From Thermomicrobiales bacterium (GTDB lineage Bacteria > Chloroflexota > Chloroflexia > Thermomicrobiales > UBA6265), in assembly GCA_030447145.1 (NCBI GenBank), contig JAUJLY010000187.1:1-6208 (forward strand): a stretch of 6,208 nt of DNA, given 5' to 3'. How positions within the stretch are numbered: the first letter of the stretch is position 1; the number at the start of each line of letters is the position of its first letter. Shown here piece by piece: positions 1 through 5,302 of the stretch. Under the pieces are notes generated by a model, which ran no database searches, was not told where the DNA came from, and saw only the letters and a program-made list of their open reading frames with translations. A program made the translations under genes and the position numbers.

Positions 1-834
1 CCCATCAAGTCTTGTGGGATAGATATGGGCAGCCTGTACTTCCGGTGTTCCGGTTGGAGAGCGCAGATCGCTTCCACAGACGGCACATTTGGAATCGTAG
101 AGGCGCAAGACAGCTAATCGAAAGGCTGCGCTTCGAGGATGCGATTGGTTGGTGTACGTCTGGAGTTCAAGACCCTCAGTGAGATGAGGTGTCTCATTAA
201 CCTTATCGGCGATCGAGCGCAGTTCGCTCGAGATCGTCTCCGGGCCCAGACCACTATCCTCGTTCAGCTGTGCTAGCTCGATACTAGTAGGTGGCGAGAA
301 TGAAATCACCACACGGCCATGCAATTCTCTGACTCGCCGCAGGTATCCCTCTGCTCCTCCATAAGGTTCCATGCGATCAGGTGTAATCCTAACGAAGTAC
401 CGAGGTTGCCATCCCAACGTATAGCCAAGATCCAGACACATTTCTTCCCAGGTCATCTCAATCGACTCGGTGTCGAAGAAGAACATGTAGGGGAAGCGTG
501 CGTTGCCCCATAGTTCCTGCGACAGATCGTGATTGGCATGATTGTGGTAGAGGACGTTAGGACATAGTGCCGGAACCGAACCTTGACCAGCAGTACTTTC
601 GACTAATAGAACCGTGTCACCCGTATTGAGAGTTCGGATTACGGACTGGGCACCGCTGGGGACTCCCCAGACGTTACAACTCCCCTTGGGAAATCGTCCA
701 CGAAGCAATCCTCGTATCGGATTGTCAGGCGACAATGTGGCTTCGATTCGTTCCAGGGCTACGTCGGTATAAACAGTCTTTGGAAAATCGGCAGCAGCAC
801 CCTGTTGTCCAACATGATGAAAGTACATCTGCAT
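1..834 (-). CDS. HNH endonuclease, N-terminal 278 residues (gene runs off the left edge)
   Basis: One uninterrupted reading frame runs from an ATG at 834-832 to the window edge. The visible C-terminal end reads FRLAVLRLYDSKCAVCG (residues 238-254), then EVQAAHI (265-271): a CxxC knuckle (C250, C253) followed by the AAH histidine (H270). This is the first half of a beta-beta-alpha-metal HNH nuclease domain; the later Asn/His residues lie outside the window. Residues 1-170 form a separate domain with YFHHVGQQG, CNVWGVPSGAQSV, GDTVLLVES and FPYMFFFDTE (4-123), followed by a linker (about 180-230). I do not recognise this domain with certainty. The layout of a small N-terminal reader plus C-terminal HNH recalls modification-dependent restriction enzymes (EVE- or SRA-HNH type), but that is inference. 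The start is chosen because AAGG (846-843) lies 8 nt upstream and MQMYFHHVG looks like a natural N-terminus; ATG 828 is an alternative, and the frame stays open upstream to a TAG at 1041-1039. Base composition is less GC-rich than in the neighbouring genes, suggesting acquisition. Confidence 0.8.
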   Translation of the reverse strand, partial: MQMYFHHVGQQGAAADFPKTVYTDVALERIEATLSPDNPIRGLLRGRFPKGSCNVWGVPSGAQSVIRTLNTGDTVLLVESTAGQGSVPALCPNVLYHNHANHDLSQELWGNARFPYMFFFDTESIEMTWEEMCLDLGYTLGWQPRYFVRITPDRMEPYGGAEGYLRRVRELHGRVVISFSPPTSIELAQLNEDSGLGPETISSELRSIADKVNETPHLTEGLELQTYTNQSHPRSAAFRLAVLRLYDSKCAVCGSDLRSPTGTPEVQAAHIYPTRLDG

Positions 835-860
835 ATGACTTACCTTGCACGGAGGAATCT

Positions 861-875
861 GAGTACTGCGTACTC
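861..875. promoter_or_regulatory. Palindromic operator-like site upstream of the HNH gene
   Basis: GAGTAC-TGC-GTACTC is a perfect dyad with 6-bp arms and a 3-bp centre, located 27-41 bp upstream of the HNH start codon. Size and position fit a dimeric repressor or a restriction-controller site. No regulator gene is visible in the window, so this role is inferred. Confidence 0.35.
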
Positions 876-1156
876 TCGCCACGTCATACAAGACTGTGTA
901 ATCCCGTGGTCGTGTGTGATTGACAAACAGTCTGACCTGATTTGTGACTTCTGTACAGGAGTATGTGCAACTTGCGGACAGCAGCGTAAGCGACGCTTGG
1001 CTGAGGGGTGCACAGAATCGCAGCCTATAACTTATCCCCTAGTGTGTTTGAGAGTACATATCTCGGTCCCTACACTTCAGTACACATGGCGACCCTGCAG
1101 TCGCATGTGGCTCCCGTCTTACACGGAACCTCACGTCGATGAAGCTATGGGCATGA
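876..1156. other. Intergenic stretch without a supportable gene
   Basis: No reading frame here has protein-like composition on either strand; the short open frames are bounded by stops and rich in Arg, Ser and Cys. The stretch is AT-richer than the penicillin-binding protein gene and contains an 11-bp palindrome AAGCG-A-CGCTT (988-998) and several GTAC-containing words (for example 1051-1066). It separates the PBP terminator from the HNH gene leader and may be part of an acquired segment. Confidence 0.5.
898..926 (-). promoter_or_regulatory. Possible promoter of the HNH gene
   Basis: TTGTCA (926-921) matches the sigma-70 -35 element at five of six bases. Seventeen bases on is GATTAC (903-898), a poor -10 with three matches. 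Transcription from it would start just upstream of the 861-875 palindrome. The weak -10 makes this a tentative call. Confidence 0.2.
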
Positions 1157-1186
1157 GAAAAGGGTGGTTCGGAGACCGCCCTCTTC
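1157..1186 (-). terminator. Probable rho-independent terminator of the PBP gene
   Basis: Read on the minus strand, AAGAGGGCGGT, a short CTCCGA loop and ACCACCCTTTT can pair over 11 positions with one C-A mismatch and one G-U pair, and the descending arm ends in TTTTCTC. It begins about 20 nt after the PBP stop codon (1207-1205), the expected place for its terminator. Confidence 0.5.
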
Positions 1187-1204
1187 CGTGTTCGCTTGTG
1201 AATC

Positions 1205-3514
1205 TTACGGTGCCGGGGCCGCGCCCTGGAGGCGGATGTAGGCCTCATAAATGGACCGGGTGGCGGGTGCGGCGTAGGAGACGCCCTCGCCGACGTTCTC
1301 GACCATCACCACCGAGGCGATGGTGGCGGTGCTACCCGCTGGTCCGTAGGCGGCGAACCAGGAATGCGGACGGTCGGTCCCATCGAGCTGGTTCTGGGCC
1401 GTTCCGGTCTTGCCGGAGATCGGCCAGCCGAAATCGCCGAAGACCTTCGCCGAGCCGACGCCAAACTGGTTACTCGTCTGGTCCCGCAGGGCAGATTGCA
1501 GCATCGCGATCTGGTCCGGCGTGAGCGGCAGCTTCGCGATCTCGACGCGCTCACCGATCTGCTCCGGCTCCTGGCCGGCTACCAGTGTCTTGTCGACAAC
1601 ATAGGGCCGCAGGAGCGTGCTGCCGTTGGCGATCGCGGCGTAGGCGTTCGCCATCTGGAGCGGGGTCGCGAGCGAGTAGCCCTGCCCGATGGAGAGATTC
1701 ACGGCGTCGCCGCGCGCCCAGCCATCGCCGACAACCTCGAGCTTCCACTGCGGATCCGGGATCGTGCCGGAGACTTCCGGGAAGTAGGGGATGCCGGTAT
1801 CGGCGCCGAGGCCAAAGGCCTTCGCCATATTCGGCAGCAAGTTCTCATCCTGCTCATCGAGCGCGGCCCCGATCTGATAGAAGACGGTGTTGCAGGAGCG
1901 GACGAGGCCGCTATGCAGGTTCAGCTCGCCCTGGGCACTGAGGCCGTTCTCGACGACCCAGTCGTTCCAGCTCTGCGACCCGATGGAGAAGGAGGCAGGG
2001 CAGTTGATCGGGGTGTCACCGGTGTAGCCCAGGTCCTTCAGCGCCGCCGCGGTGGTGATGGACTTGAAGATCGAGCCTGTCGGATAGGCCTCCAGCGTCA
2101 CGCGGTTGGTCTGCGCCCGGAGCAGCCCATCCTCCATCACCTTGAGATCCTGCTCCGAGAAGTTCCCGGTGACGAAGCCGTTGGGATCGAAGGTGGGATG
2201 GCTGACCATCGCCAGGACGCCGCCTGTTTGCGGATCGATCACGATCGCCGCGGAACGCTGGCCGATCCTGGCGTCCGGCTTGTCCGGGTCCGGCGCTTCA
2301 AGCGCCGTCAGCGCCCTGTCGACCTCGATCTGGAAATCGACATCCACGGTGAGGATGATGTCCTTTGCCGGGACTCCCTCGGAGGAGGCAAGCACCGATC
2401 GCTCGGCCCGTGTCTCGCACTCGACGATCAACAGATCACCGCCGGTCTTGCCAGTCAGGATCTCGTTGGCACCCAGCTCGAGGCCAGCTCGCCCGAGCAT
2501 CTGGTCCGGCTGTATGAGGCCAGTCTCGTCGTTCTGGATATCTTCCTGCGTGGAGATGCTGACCCACCCGGTGAGATGCGCCGTGACACTGCCGTGAGGG
2601 TACGACCGCACCGTGGCCCGCTGCACCTGCACGCCGGCATAGGCCTGGAGGGAGTTCAGGAGCTCGGTCGAGCGGCTGACAGGGAAATCCTTCAGCGGCA
2701 CGCTCCAGTTCGGGGCGCCCGCAGCATCGACGCGCTCCTGGATCTCCTGTACCGGCATCTCGATGGTGGCACTCAGCTCGGCGTAGGTGGTCGCCGCGTC
2801 CTCGACCATGCCGGGGACGACGCTGATCCGCGCGACCTCGGCATCTTCCGCCAGGACCTTGCTGTTGCGGTCAAGGATCCGGCCGCGATTGGTGATCTCT
2901 CCAACGAAATCAATGCATCCCGAGGTGCCGAGATCTTTGAAGATCGTGCCCGGCGTCCACAGCACCTTCCATGCGTCCCCCTCGCGTCCGAGGTGGAGGG
3001 CATTTTTCTCGGTGATCTCTCCGACGAGGCTGGAGCTAAAGGTGACGCTGAACGGTACCGAGCCATCAAGCCCGGCCTCACCGGCGACATCGGCCACGAT
3101 CTTGGTGAGGCCGGCCTCCTCCTGGATGTCGGTGTAGCGGGCCACGAACTCATCTTCGGTCATGGCCTGCCTGGTCCCCTCCGAGGTCATCGCGTACATC
3201 GACGCATAGTCCCCGGTCTCCCAGAAGGCAACCCAGTTCTCGGCCACGCGGGTGGGCGCGCCCAGATCGACCGAAGTCGCGGTTGGAACCGGCGTGTAGG
3301 TTGGTGTCGGCGCCGAGGTTTCGGTTGCCGACGACTGCTGGGCGGCAGCGAGACGCAGGTCATCCAGGTCATCATCGGGTCCGGACTGGCCGGCAACGAG
3401 GATCGTGGAGGCCGCGATCACGGCCAGGAGCAAGATGGATGCAAAGACCCACGGCCACCGGGGCGCACGATAGGGGGCGGCATAGGGAGAGTGGTAATCG
3501 GTGCGGTATGCCAC
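1205..3514 (-). CDS. Class B penicillin-binding protein (D,D-transpeptidase) with MecA_N/NTF2-like domain
   Basis: This 769-aa protein is a membrane-anchored peptidoglycan transpeptidase that cross-links stem peptides outside the cytoplasmic membrane. After a short cytoplasmic tail comes one transmembrane helix (about 21-42, PWVFASILLLAVIAASTILV), then an acidic and Pro/Thr-rich linker (45-85). An NTF2-like MecA_N domain follows (about 86-200), then the dimerisation domain opening with NRGRILDRN (209-217; to about 400) and the transpeptidase domain (about 418-762). All catalytic motifs are intact: SxxK as S481-I-F-K484 (nucleophile S481), SxN as S540-C-N542 and KTG as K702-T-G704 in SGKTGTAQ. 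Order and length fit class B PBPs of the PBP3/MecA type, as distinct from FtsI, which lacks the NTF2-like domain. The start is GTG (3514-3512) with AAGGA (3527-3523) 8 nt upstream. It is a single-gene unit, with no cell-shape or division genes beside it in the window. Beta-lactam affinity cannot be judged from sequence. Confidence 0.93.
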   Translation of the reverse strand: MAYRTDYHSPYAAPYRAPRWPWVFASILLLAVIAASTILVAGQSGPDDDLDDLRLAAAQQSSATETSAPTPTYTPVPTATSVDLGAPTRVAENWVAFWETGDYASMYAMTSEGTRQAMTEDEFVARYTDIQEEAGLTKIVADVAGEAGLDGSVPFSVTFSSSLVGEITEKNALHLGREGDAWKVLWTPGTIFKDLGTSGCIDFVGEITNRGRILDRNSKVLAEDAEVARISVVPGMVEDAATTYAELSATIEMPVQEIQERVDAAGAPNWSVPLKDFPVSRSTELLNSLQAYAGVQVQRATVRSYPHGSVTAHLTGWVSISTQEDIQNDETGLIQPDQMLGRAGLELGANEILTGKTGGDLLIVECETRAERSVLASSEGVPAKDIILTVDVDFQIEVDRALTALEAPDPDKPDARIGQRSAAIVIDPQTGGVLAMVSHPTFDPNGFVTGNFSEQDLKVMEDGLLRAQTNRVTLEAYPTGSIFKSITTAAALKDLGYTGDTPINCPASFSIGSQSWNDWVVENGLSAQGELNLHSGLVRSCNTVFYQIGAALDEQDENLLPNMAKAFGLGADTGIPYFPEVSGTIPDPQWKLEVVGDGWARGDAVNLSIGQGYSLATPLQMANAYAAIANGSTLLRPYVVDKTLVAGQEPEQIGERVEIAKLPLTPDQIAMLQSALRDQTSNQFGVGSAKVFGDFGWPISGKTGTAQNQLDGTDRPHSWFAAYGPAGSTATIASVVMVENVGEGVSYAAPATRSIYEAYIRLQGAAPAP

Positions 3515-3522
3515 GCAAGGCG

Positions 3523-3527
3523 TCCTT
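3523..3527 (-). promoter_or_regulatory. Ribosome binding site fixing the GTG start of the PBP
   Basis: On the minus strand AAGGA is followed by 8 nt and then GTG. This supports the GTG at 3514, which lies just before the tail and membrane anchor. The nearest ATG alternatives downstream would remove part or all of the anchor. Confidence 0.7.
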
Positions 3528-3821
3528 CTTCAAGAAACAAGGGGGAGGATGACTGCCAGCGGCTCGGAACTGTGGCAGACGTACGTACATGCTAGCATGC
3601 GAGGCACTGTTTCTTCAGCCCGAAGATATATACGCGTGGGACAGGGGAGCGGTTTCGTTTTTCGTACCCGGCAGGTATCTGCACCTTCGGCGCTTCTGGT
3701 CGACATCACGGCTAGAAACGGCACATGCTCACGCCATCACGTCTCTGTGCGGAGGAATAGCATTTCCACCCTGTCGCGGATCGCAGCTCCCGCAGACCGT
3801 TCGCTGCGTCCAGCACGCAAA
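3528..3821. other. Leader region of the PBP gene, no gene seen
   Basis: No credible protein is encoded; open frames on both strands are short, overlap each other and have atypical composition. The stretch contains the overlapping palindromes ACGTACGT (3579-3586) and CATGCTAGCATG (3588-3599), and an inverted repeat CTGCCA / TGGCAG (3553-3558 and 3573-3578). The PBP promoter should lie here. No good sigma-70 pair was found. Confidence 0.5.
3631..3656 (-). promoter_or_regulatory. Weak candidate ECF-sigma-type promoter for the PBP
   Basis: On the minus strand GAAAC (3656-3652) is followed after 17 bp by CGTA (3634-3631). This resembles the GAAAC / CGTA elements of envelope-stress ECF sigma factors such as SigW, whose usual spacing is 16 bp. 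Such control would suit a cell-wall gene, but motifs this short occur by chance. Confidence 0.2.
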
Positions 3822-3857
3822 AGACCAGGCAGGGGATTTACATCCCCTGCCTGGTCT
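3822..3857 (-). terminator. Strong rho-independent terminator of the YceI gene
   Basis: AGACCAGGCAGGGGAT (3822-3837) and its exact reverse complement (3842-3857) form a 16-bp GC-rich stem with a 4-nt loop. On the minus strand the stem ends in T and is followed by TTT, then GCGTG. It lies about 40 nt after the YceI stop codon and insulates the PBP leader from yceI transcription. The T-run is short, but the stem is very stable. Confidence 0.85.
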
Positions 3858-3863
3858 GGTCGC

Positions 3864-3885
3864 TCCCGGAGCAAGAGGTCCGGGA
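3864..3885. repeat. Small inverted repeat between the YceI stop and its terminator
   Basis: TCCCGGA (3864-3870) and TCCGGGA (3879-3885) are perfect 7-bp arms around an 8-nt loop. It could be a stabilising 3'-UTR hairpin next to the main terminator; no further role is apparent. Confidence 0.4.
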
Positions 3886-3896
3886 CGTCAGGAGCT

Positions 3897-4445
3897 TTAG
3901 GCTTGTGCTGGAACCGCCTCGATGTCGAGCGTGATCTTGACATCCTCGCTGACTAACATGCCGCCAACTTCCAACGCGGCGTTCCAGGTCATGTCGAAGT
4001 CGCGGCGGTTGATCTTCGTCTTCGCGGTGTAGCCGATCACTTCCATACCGAACGGGGACATGCCACGACCGTTGAGTTCAGCGTCGAGAACCACTTCCCG
4101 GGTCACACCGTTCATCGTCAGGTCGCCGGTGATCTTCAGGTCGTCACCATCCGCCTCGATCTTGGTGGAGACGAATGTCATCGTCGGGTTCTGCTCGATG
4201 CCGAAGAAGTCGGCACCGCGGAGATGCTCGTCGCGCTTCTCGTCGCGGGTGTTGACCGAGCGGGGGTCAATGTCGACGGTGACGGTGGAGTTCTCGATGT
4301 TCTGCTCGTCGAGGACGATCTGGCCGCTGAACTCAGTGAAGCTGCCCTTGACCGTCGAGAACATCATGTGCTTGACGGCAAACTCGACGCTGGAGTGGGA
4401 AGCATCGATCGCCCAGGTGCTGGTTGTGGTCATGGTATCGGTCAT
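3897..4445 (-). CDS. YceI-family protein, cytoplasmic form
   Basis: This 182-aa protein belongs to the YceI-like family (lipocalin-like beta barrel). Characterised members bind polyisoprenoid or other amphiphilic lipids, and some are induced by stress; the exact substrate here is unknown. Family signatures in order are WAIDASHSSVEFAVKHMMFSTVKGSF (11-36, with conserved WxID and HSxVxFxVKHMM), the RD-HL-xADFF block (71-81), NPTMTFVSTKI (86-96), GDLTMNGVTREV (107-118) and the C-terminal INRRDFDMTWN (145-155). There is no signal peptide, so it should act in the cytoplasm, unlike E. coli YceI. The frame opens further upstream at 4526, but the chosen ATG (4445-4443) has AGGAGAA at 4459-4453 with 7-nt spacing, and the family match begins right after it. 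The gene is monocistronic, with its own promoter upstream and terminator downstream. Confidence 0.92.
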   Translation of the reverse strand: MTDTMTTTSTWAIDASHSSVEFAVKHMMFSTVKGSFTEFSGQIVLDEQNIENSTVTVDIDPRSVNTRDEKRDEHLRGADFFGIEQNPTMTFVSTKIEADGDDLKITGDLTMNGVTREVVLDAELNGRGMSPFGMEVIGYTAKTKINRRDFDMTWNAALEVGGMLVSEDVKITLDIEAVPAQA

Positions 4446-4452
4446 CGAAGCG

Positions 4453-4459
4453 TTCTCCT
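4453..4459 (-). promoter_or_regulatory. Strong ribosome binding site for YceI
   Basis: AGGAGAA lies 7 nt before the ATG at 4445. It decides the start over the upstream in-frame ATG at 4526, which lies inside the transcript leader and has no comparable site. Confidence 0.8.
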
Positions 4460-4470
4460 GTAGATATGGT

Positions 4471-4496
4471 CCCGGTGATAGTCCGGTGGAACCGGG
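4471..4496 (-). other. Inverted repeat in the yceI 5' leader
   Basis: CCCGGT (4471-4476) and ACCGGG (4491-4496) can form a 6-bp hairpin with a 14-nt loop between the promoter and the ribosome binding site. It might affect mRNA stability or translation. It matches no riboswitch I know. Confidence 0.3.
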
Positions 4497-4541
4497 GGTG
4501 ACATCCGCGGACCTTCCGCAGTGCATCCCCGTTACGTTGTG

Positions 4542-4599
4542 TTAGTAACTATATAACAGGAAGCATAGTCTGTCAAGCTTGGAGCCTATCGTTTAGTAA
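4542..4599. promoter_or_regulatory. Candidate operator: two TTAGTAA repeats flanking the yceI promoter
   Basis: TTAGTAA occurs at 4542-4548 (overlapping the -10 edge) and again at 4593-4599 (upstream of the -35), 51 bp apart, close to five helical turns. The first copy sits in an odd palindrome TAGT-A-ACTA (4543-4551). TAGTAACTA-like sites recall operators of HxlR/MarR-type redox- or quinone-sensing repressors, an inference from known families. The regulator is not in the window. Confidence 0.4.
4548..4576 (-). promoter_or_regulatory. Consensus sigma-70 promoter of yceI
   Basis: On the minus strand a perfect -35 TTGACA (4576-4571) is followed after exactly 17 bp by the -10 TATAGT (4553-4548), which matches TATAAT at five of six bases. 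The transcript would start near 4541, giving a leader of roughly 95 nt before the YceI ATG. The strength of the promoter suggests either high expression or tight repression. Confidence 0.85.
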
Positions 4600-4600
4600 A

Positions 4601-4738
4601 AAACTGTTTCTCTGCGGCGTATCGGGCGCAGGACGTTGATGTACGCGGTGCAGAACGCCTCCAAGATGCCCAGCGGGAACTAGAAGAGATCATGGCGATC
4701 TCTCATTAATTAGGTGATGCCGGGAGTAGGGGCAGGGA
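4601..4738. other. Region between nitroreductase and yceI promoter, possible coding remnant
   Basis: No complete gene is present. The plus-strand frame from 4614 to the TAA at 4707-4709 translates as AAYRAQDVDV followed by RGAERLQDAQRELEEIM, which has the look of a real helical C-terminus. It has no start codon or upstream domain, because the same frame runs into the yceI promoter and a stop (4566-4568). It may be the tail of a lost gene. Confidence 0.25.
4685..4703 (-). terminator. Hairpin downstream of the nitroreductase, possible weak terminator
   Basis: AGAGATC (4685-4691) and GATCTCT (4697-4703) are perfect 7-bp arms with a 5-nt loop, about 35 nt after the nitroreductase stop codon. On the minus strand only TCTAGTT follows, so the T-tract is poor and termination would be weak or factor-assisted. 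Confidence 0.35.
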
Positions 4739-5287
4739 TCATTGGGCGCTCCCGAAGCGCTCCTGATGAACGATGTCGTCGAGCGGCTTGCGGCCTCCCT
4801 GGACGCCGCGCACGCCCGATGATCCCTCGTCGGGATAGCCGAAGCCGACGACCGATCGCACGACGTGCGGCGCGGGGACACCCAGCAGCTCGTTGATCGC
4901 GCCCTCGGCATACCGGGCCGTGCCGGAGCCAAGGCCGTGCGCTTTCGCCGCCAGCATCATGCGCTCCTCGACGCGGCCCTCATCGAACCATTCCGTGCGC
5001 GGGTTGGTCCCGTCCAGCACCACCGCGATCGCCATCGGTGCAGCGGCGACGAAGGCGGTGTAGTTGCCAAGCTTGCTCAGTTTCTGCAGTGTCTCGGGAT
5101 TGCGGATGACGATGAAGCTCCACGGTTGGACGTTCTTGGCACTCCCGGTCCAGCGGGCCACCTCAAGGATGTCCCGTTCCACCTCGGTCGGCACTGCATC
5201 CGGCCGGAACCGTCGTACCTGTCGCAGGTCGCGCAGGAATCGGGTGATGGTGGAGGCATCGGCCTGCTTCGTGGTCGTGTCGCTCAT
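4739..5287 (-). CDS. Nitroreductase-family FMN-dependent oxidoreductase
   Basis: This 182-aa protein belongs to the nitroreductase fold, whose members are usually homodimers that use FMN and NAD(P)H to reduce nitroaromatics, quinones or flavins. The true substrate cannot be told from sequence. Visible FMN-site signatures are RQVRRFRPD (22-30), the WTGSAKNVQPW block (46-56, Ser-Ala-Lys-Asn facing the flavin) and GLGSG (118-122) after the helix ERMMLAAKAH. The end is GRKPLDDIVHQERFG (165-179), typical of the compact single-domain group. The length is normal for that group, and no signal peptide is present, so it is cytoplasmic. The ATG lies 15 nt after the stop of the upstream substrate-binding gene and has only a weak GAG-type ribosome site. 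This suggests co-transcription and perhaps coupled translation with that gene. Since the upstream gene appears broken, expression of this one may now depend on read-through of an untranslated stretch. Confidence 0.88.
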   Translation of the reverse strand: MSDTTTKQADASTITRFLRDLRQVRRFRPDAVPTEVERDILEVARWTGSAKNVQPWSFIVIRNPETLQKLSKLGNYTAFVAAAPMAIAVVLDGTNPRTEWFDEGRVEERMMLAAKAHGLGSGTARYAEGAINELLGVPAPHVVRSVVGFGYPDEGSSGVRGVQGGRKPLDDIVHQERFGSAQ

Positions 5288-5302
5288 CTTGCTGCTCGTG
5301 TT

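Noticed and set aside
1039..1248. Short minus-strand frame of 69 codons downstream of the PBP
   Set aside because: It begins inside the PBP 3' end in another frame, spans the probable terminator and has Arg/His-rich random-looking composition.
805..1524. Plus-strand open frame of 239 codons across the PBP 3' end
   Set aside because: It overlaps both the HNH leader and the PBP C-terminus, is dominated by Arg/Pro/Ser runs in its second half, and has no family signature.
1364..3595. Long plus-strand open frame of 743 codons
   Set aside because: It is the antisense shadow of the PBP gene. GC-rich codons on one strand keep the opposite frame open, the translation is rich in Arg, Gly, Asp and His with no recognisable domain, and the minus strand encodes a complete transpeptidase.
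3501..3956. Plus-strand open frames covering the PBP-yceI intergenic region
   Set aside because: They run through the perfect terminator hairpin and into the YceI 3' end, overlap each other in different frames and have no plausible domain.
4446..4526. Upstream extension of YceI to the ATG at 4526
   Set aside because: The extra 27 residues match nothing in the family, the ATG lacks a ribosome site and lies only about 15 nt after the predicted transcription start, whereas the ATG at 4445 has a strong AGGAGAA.
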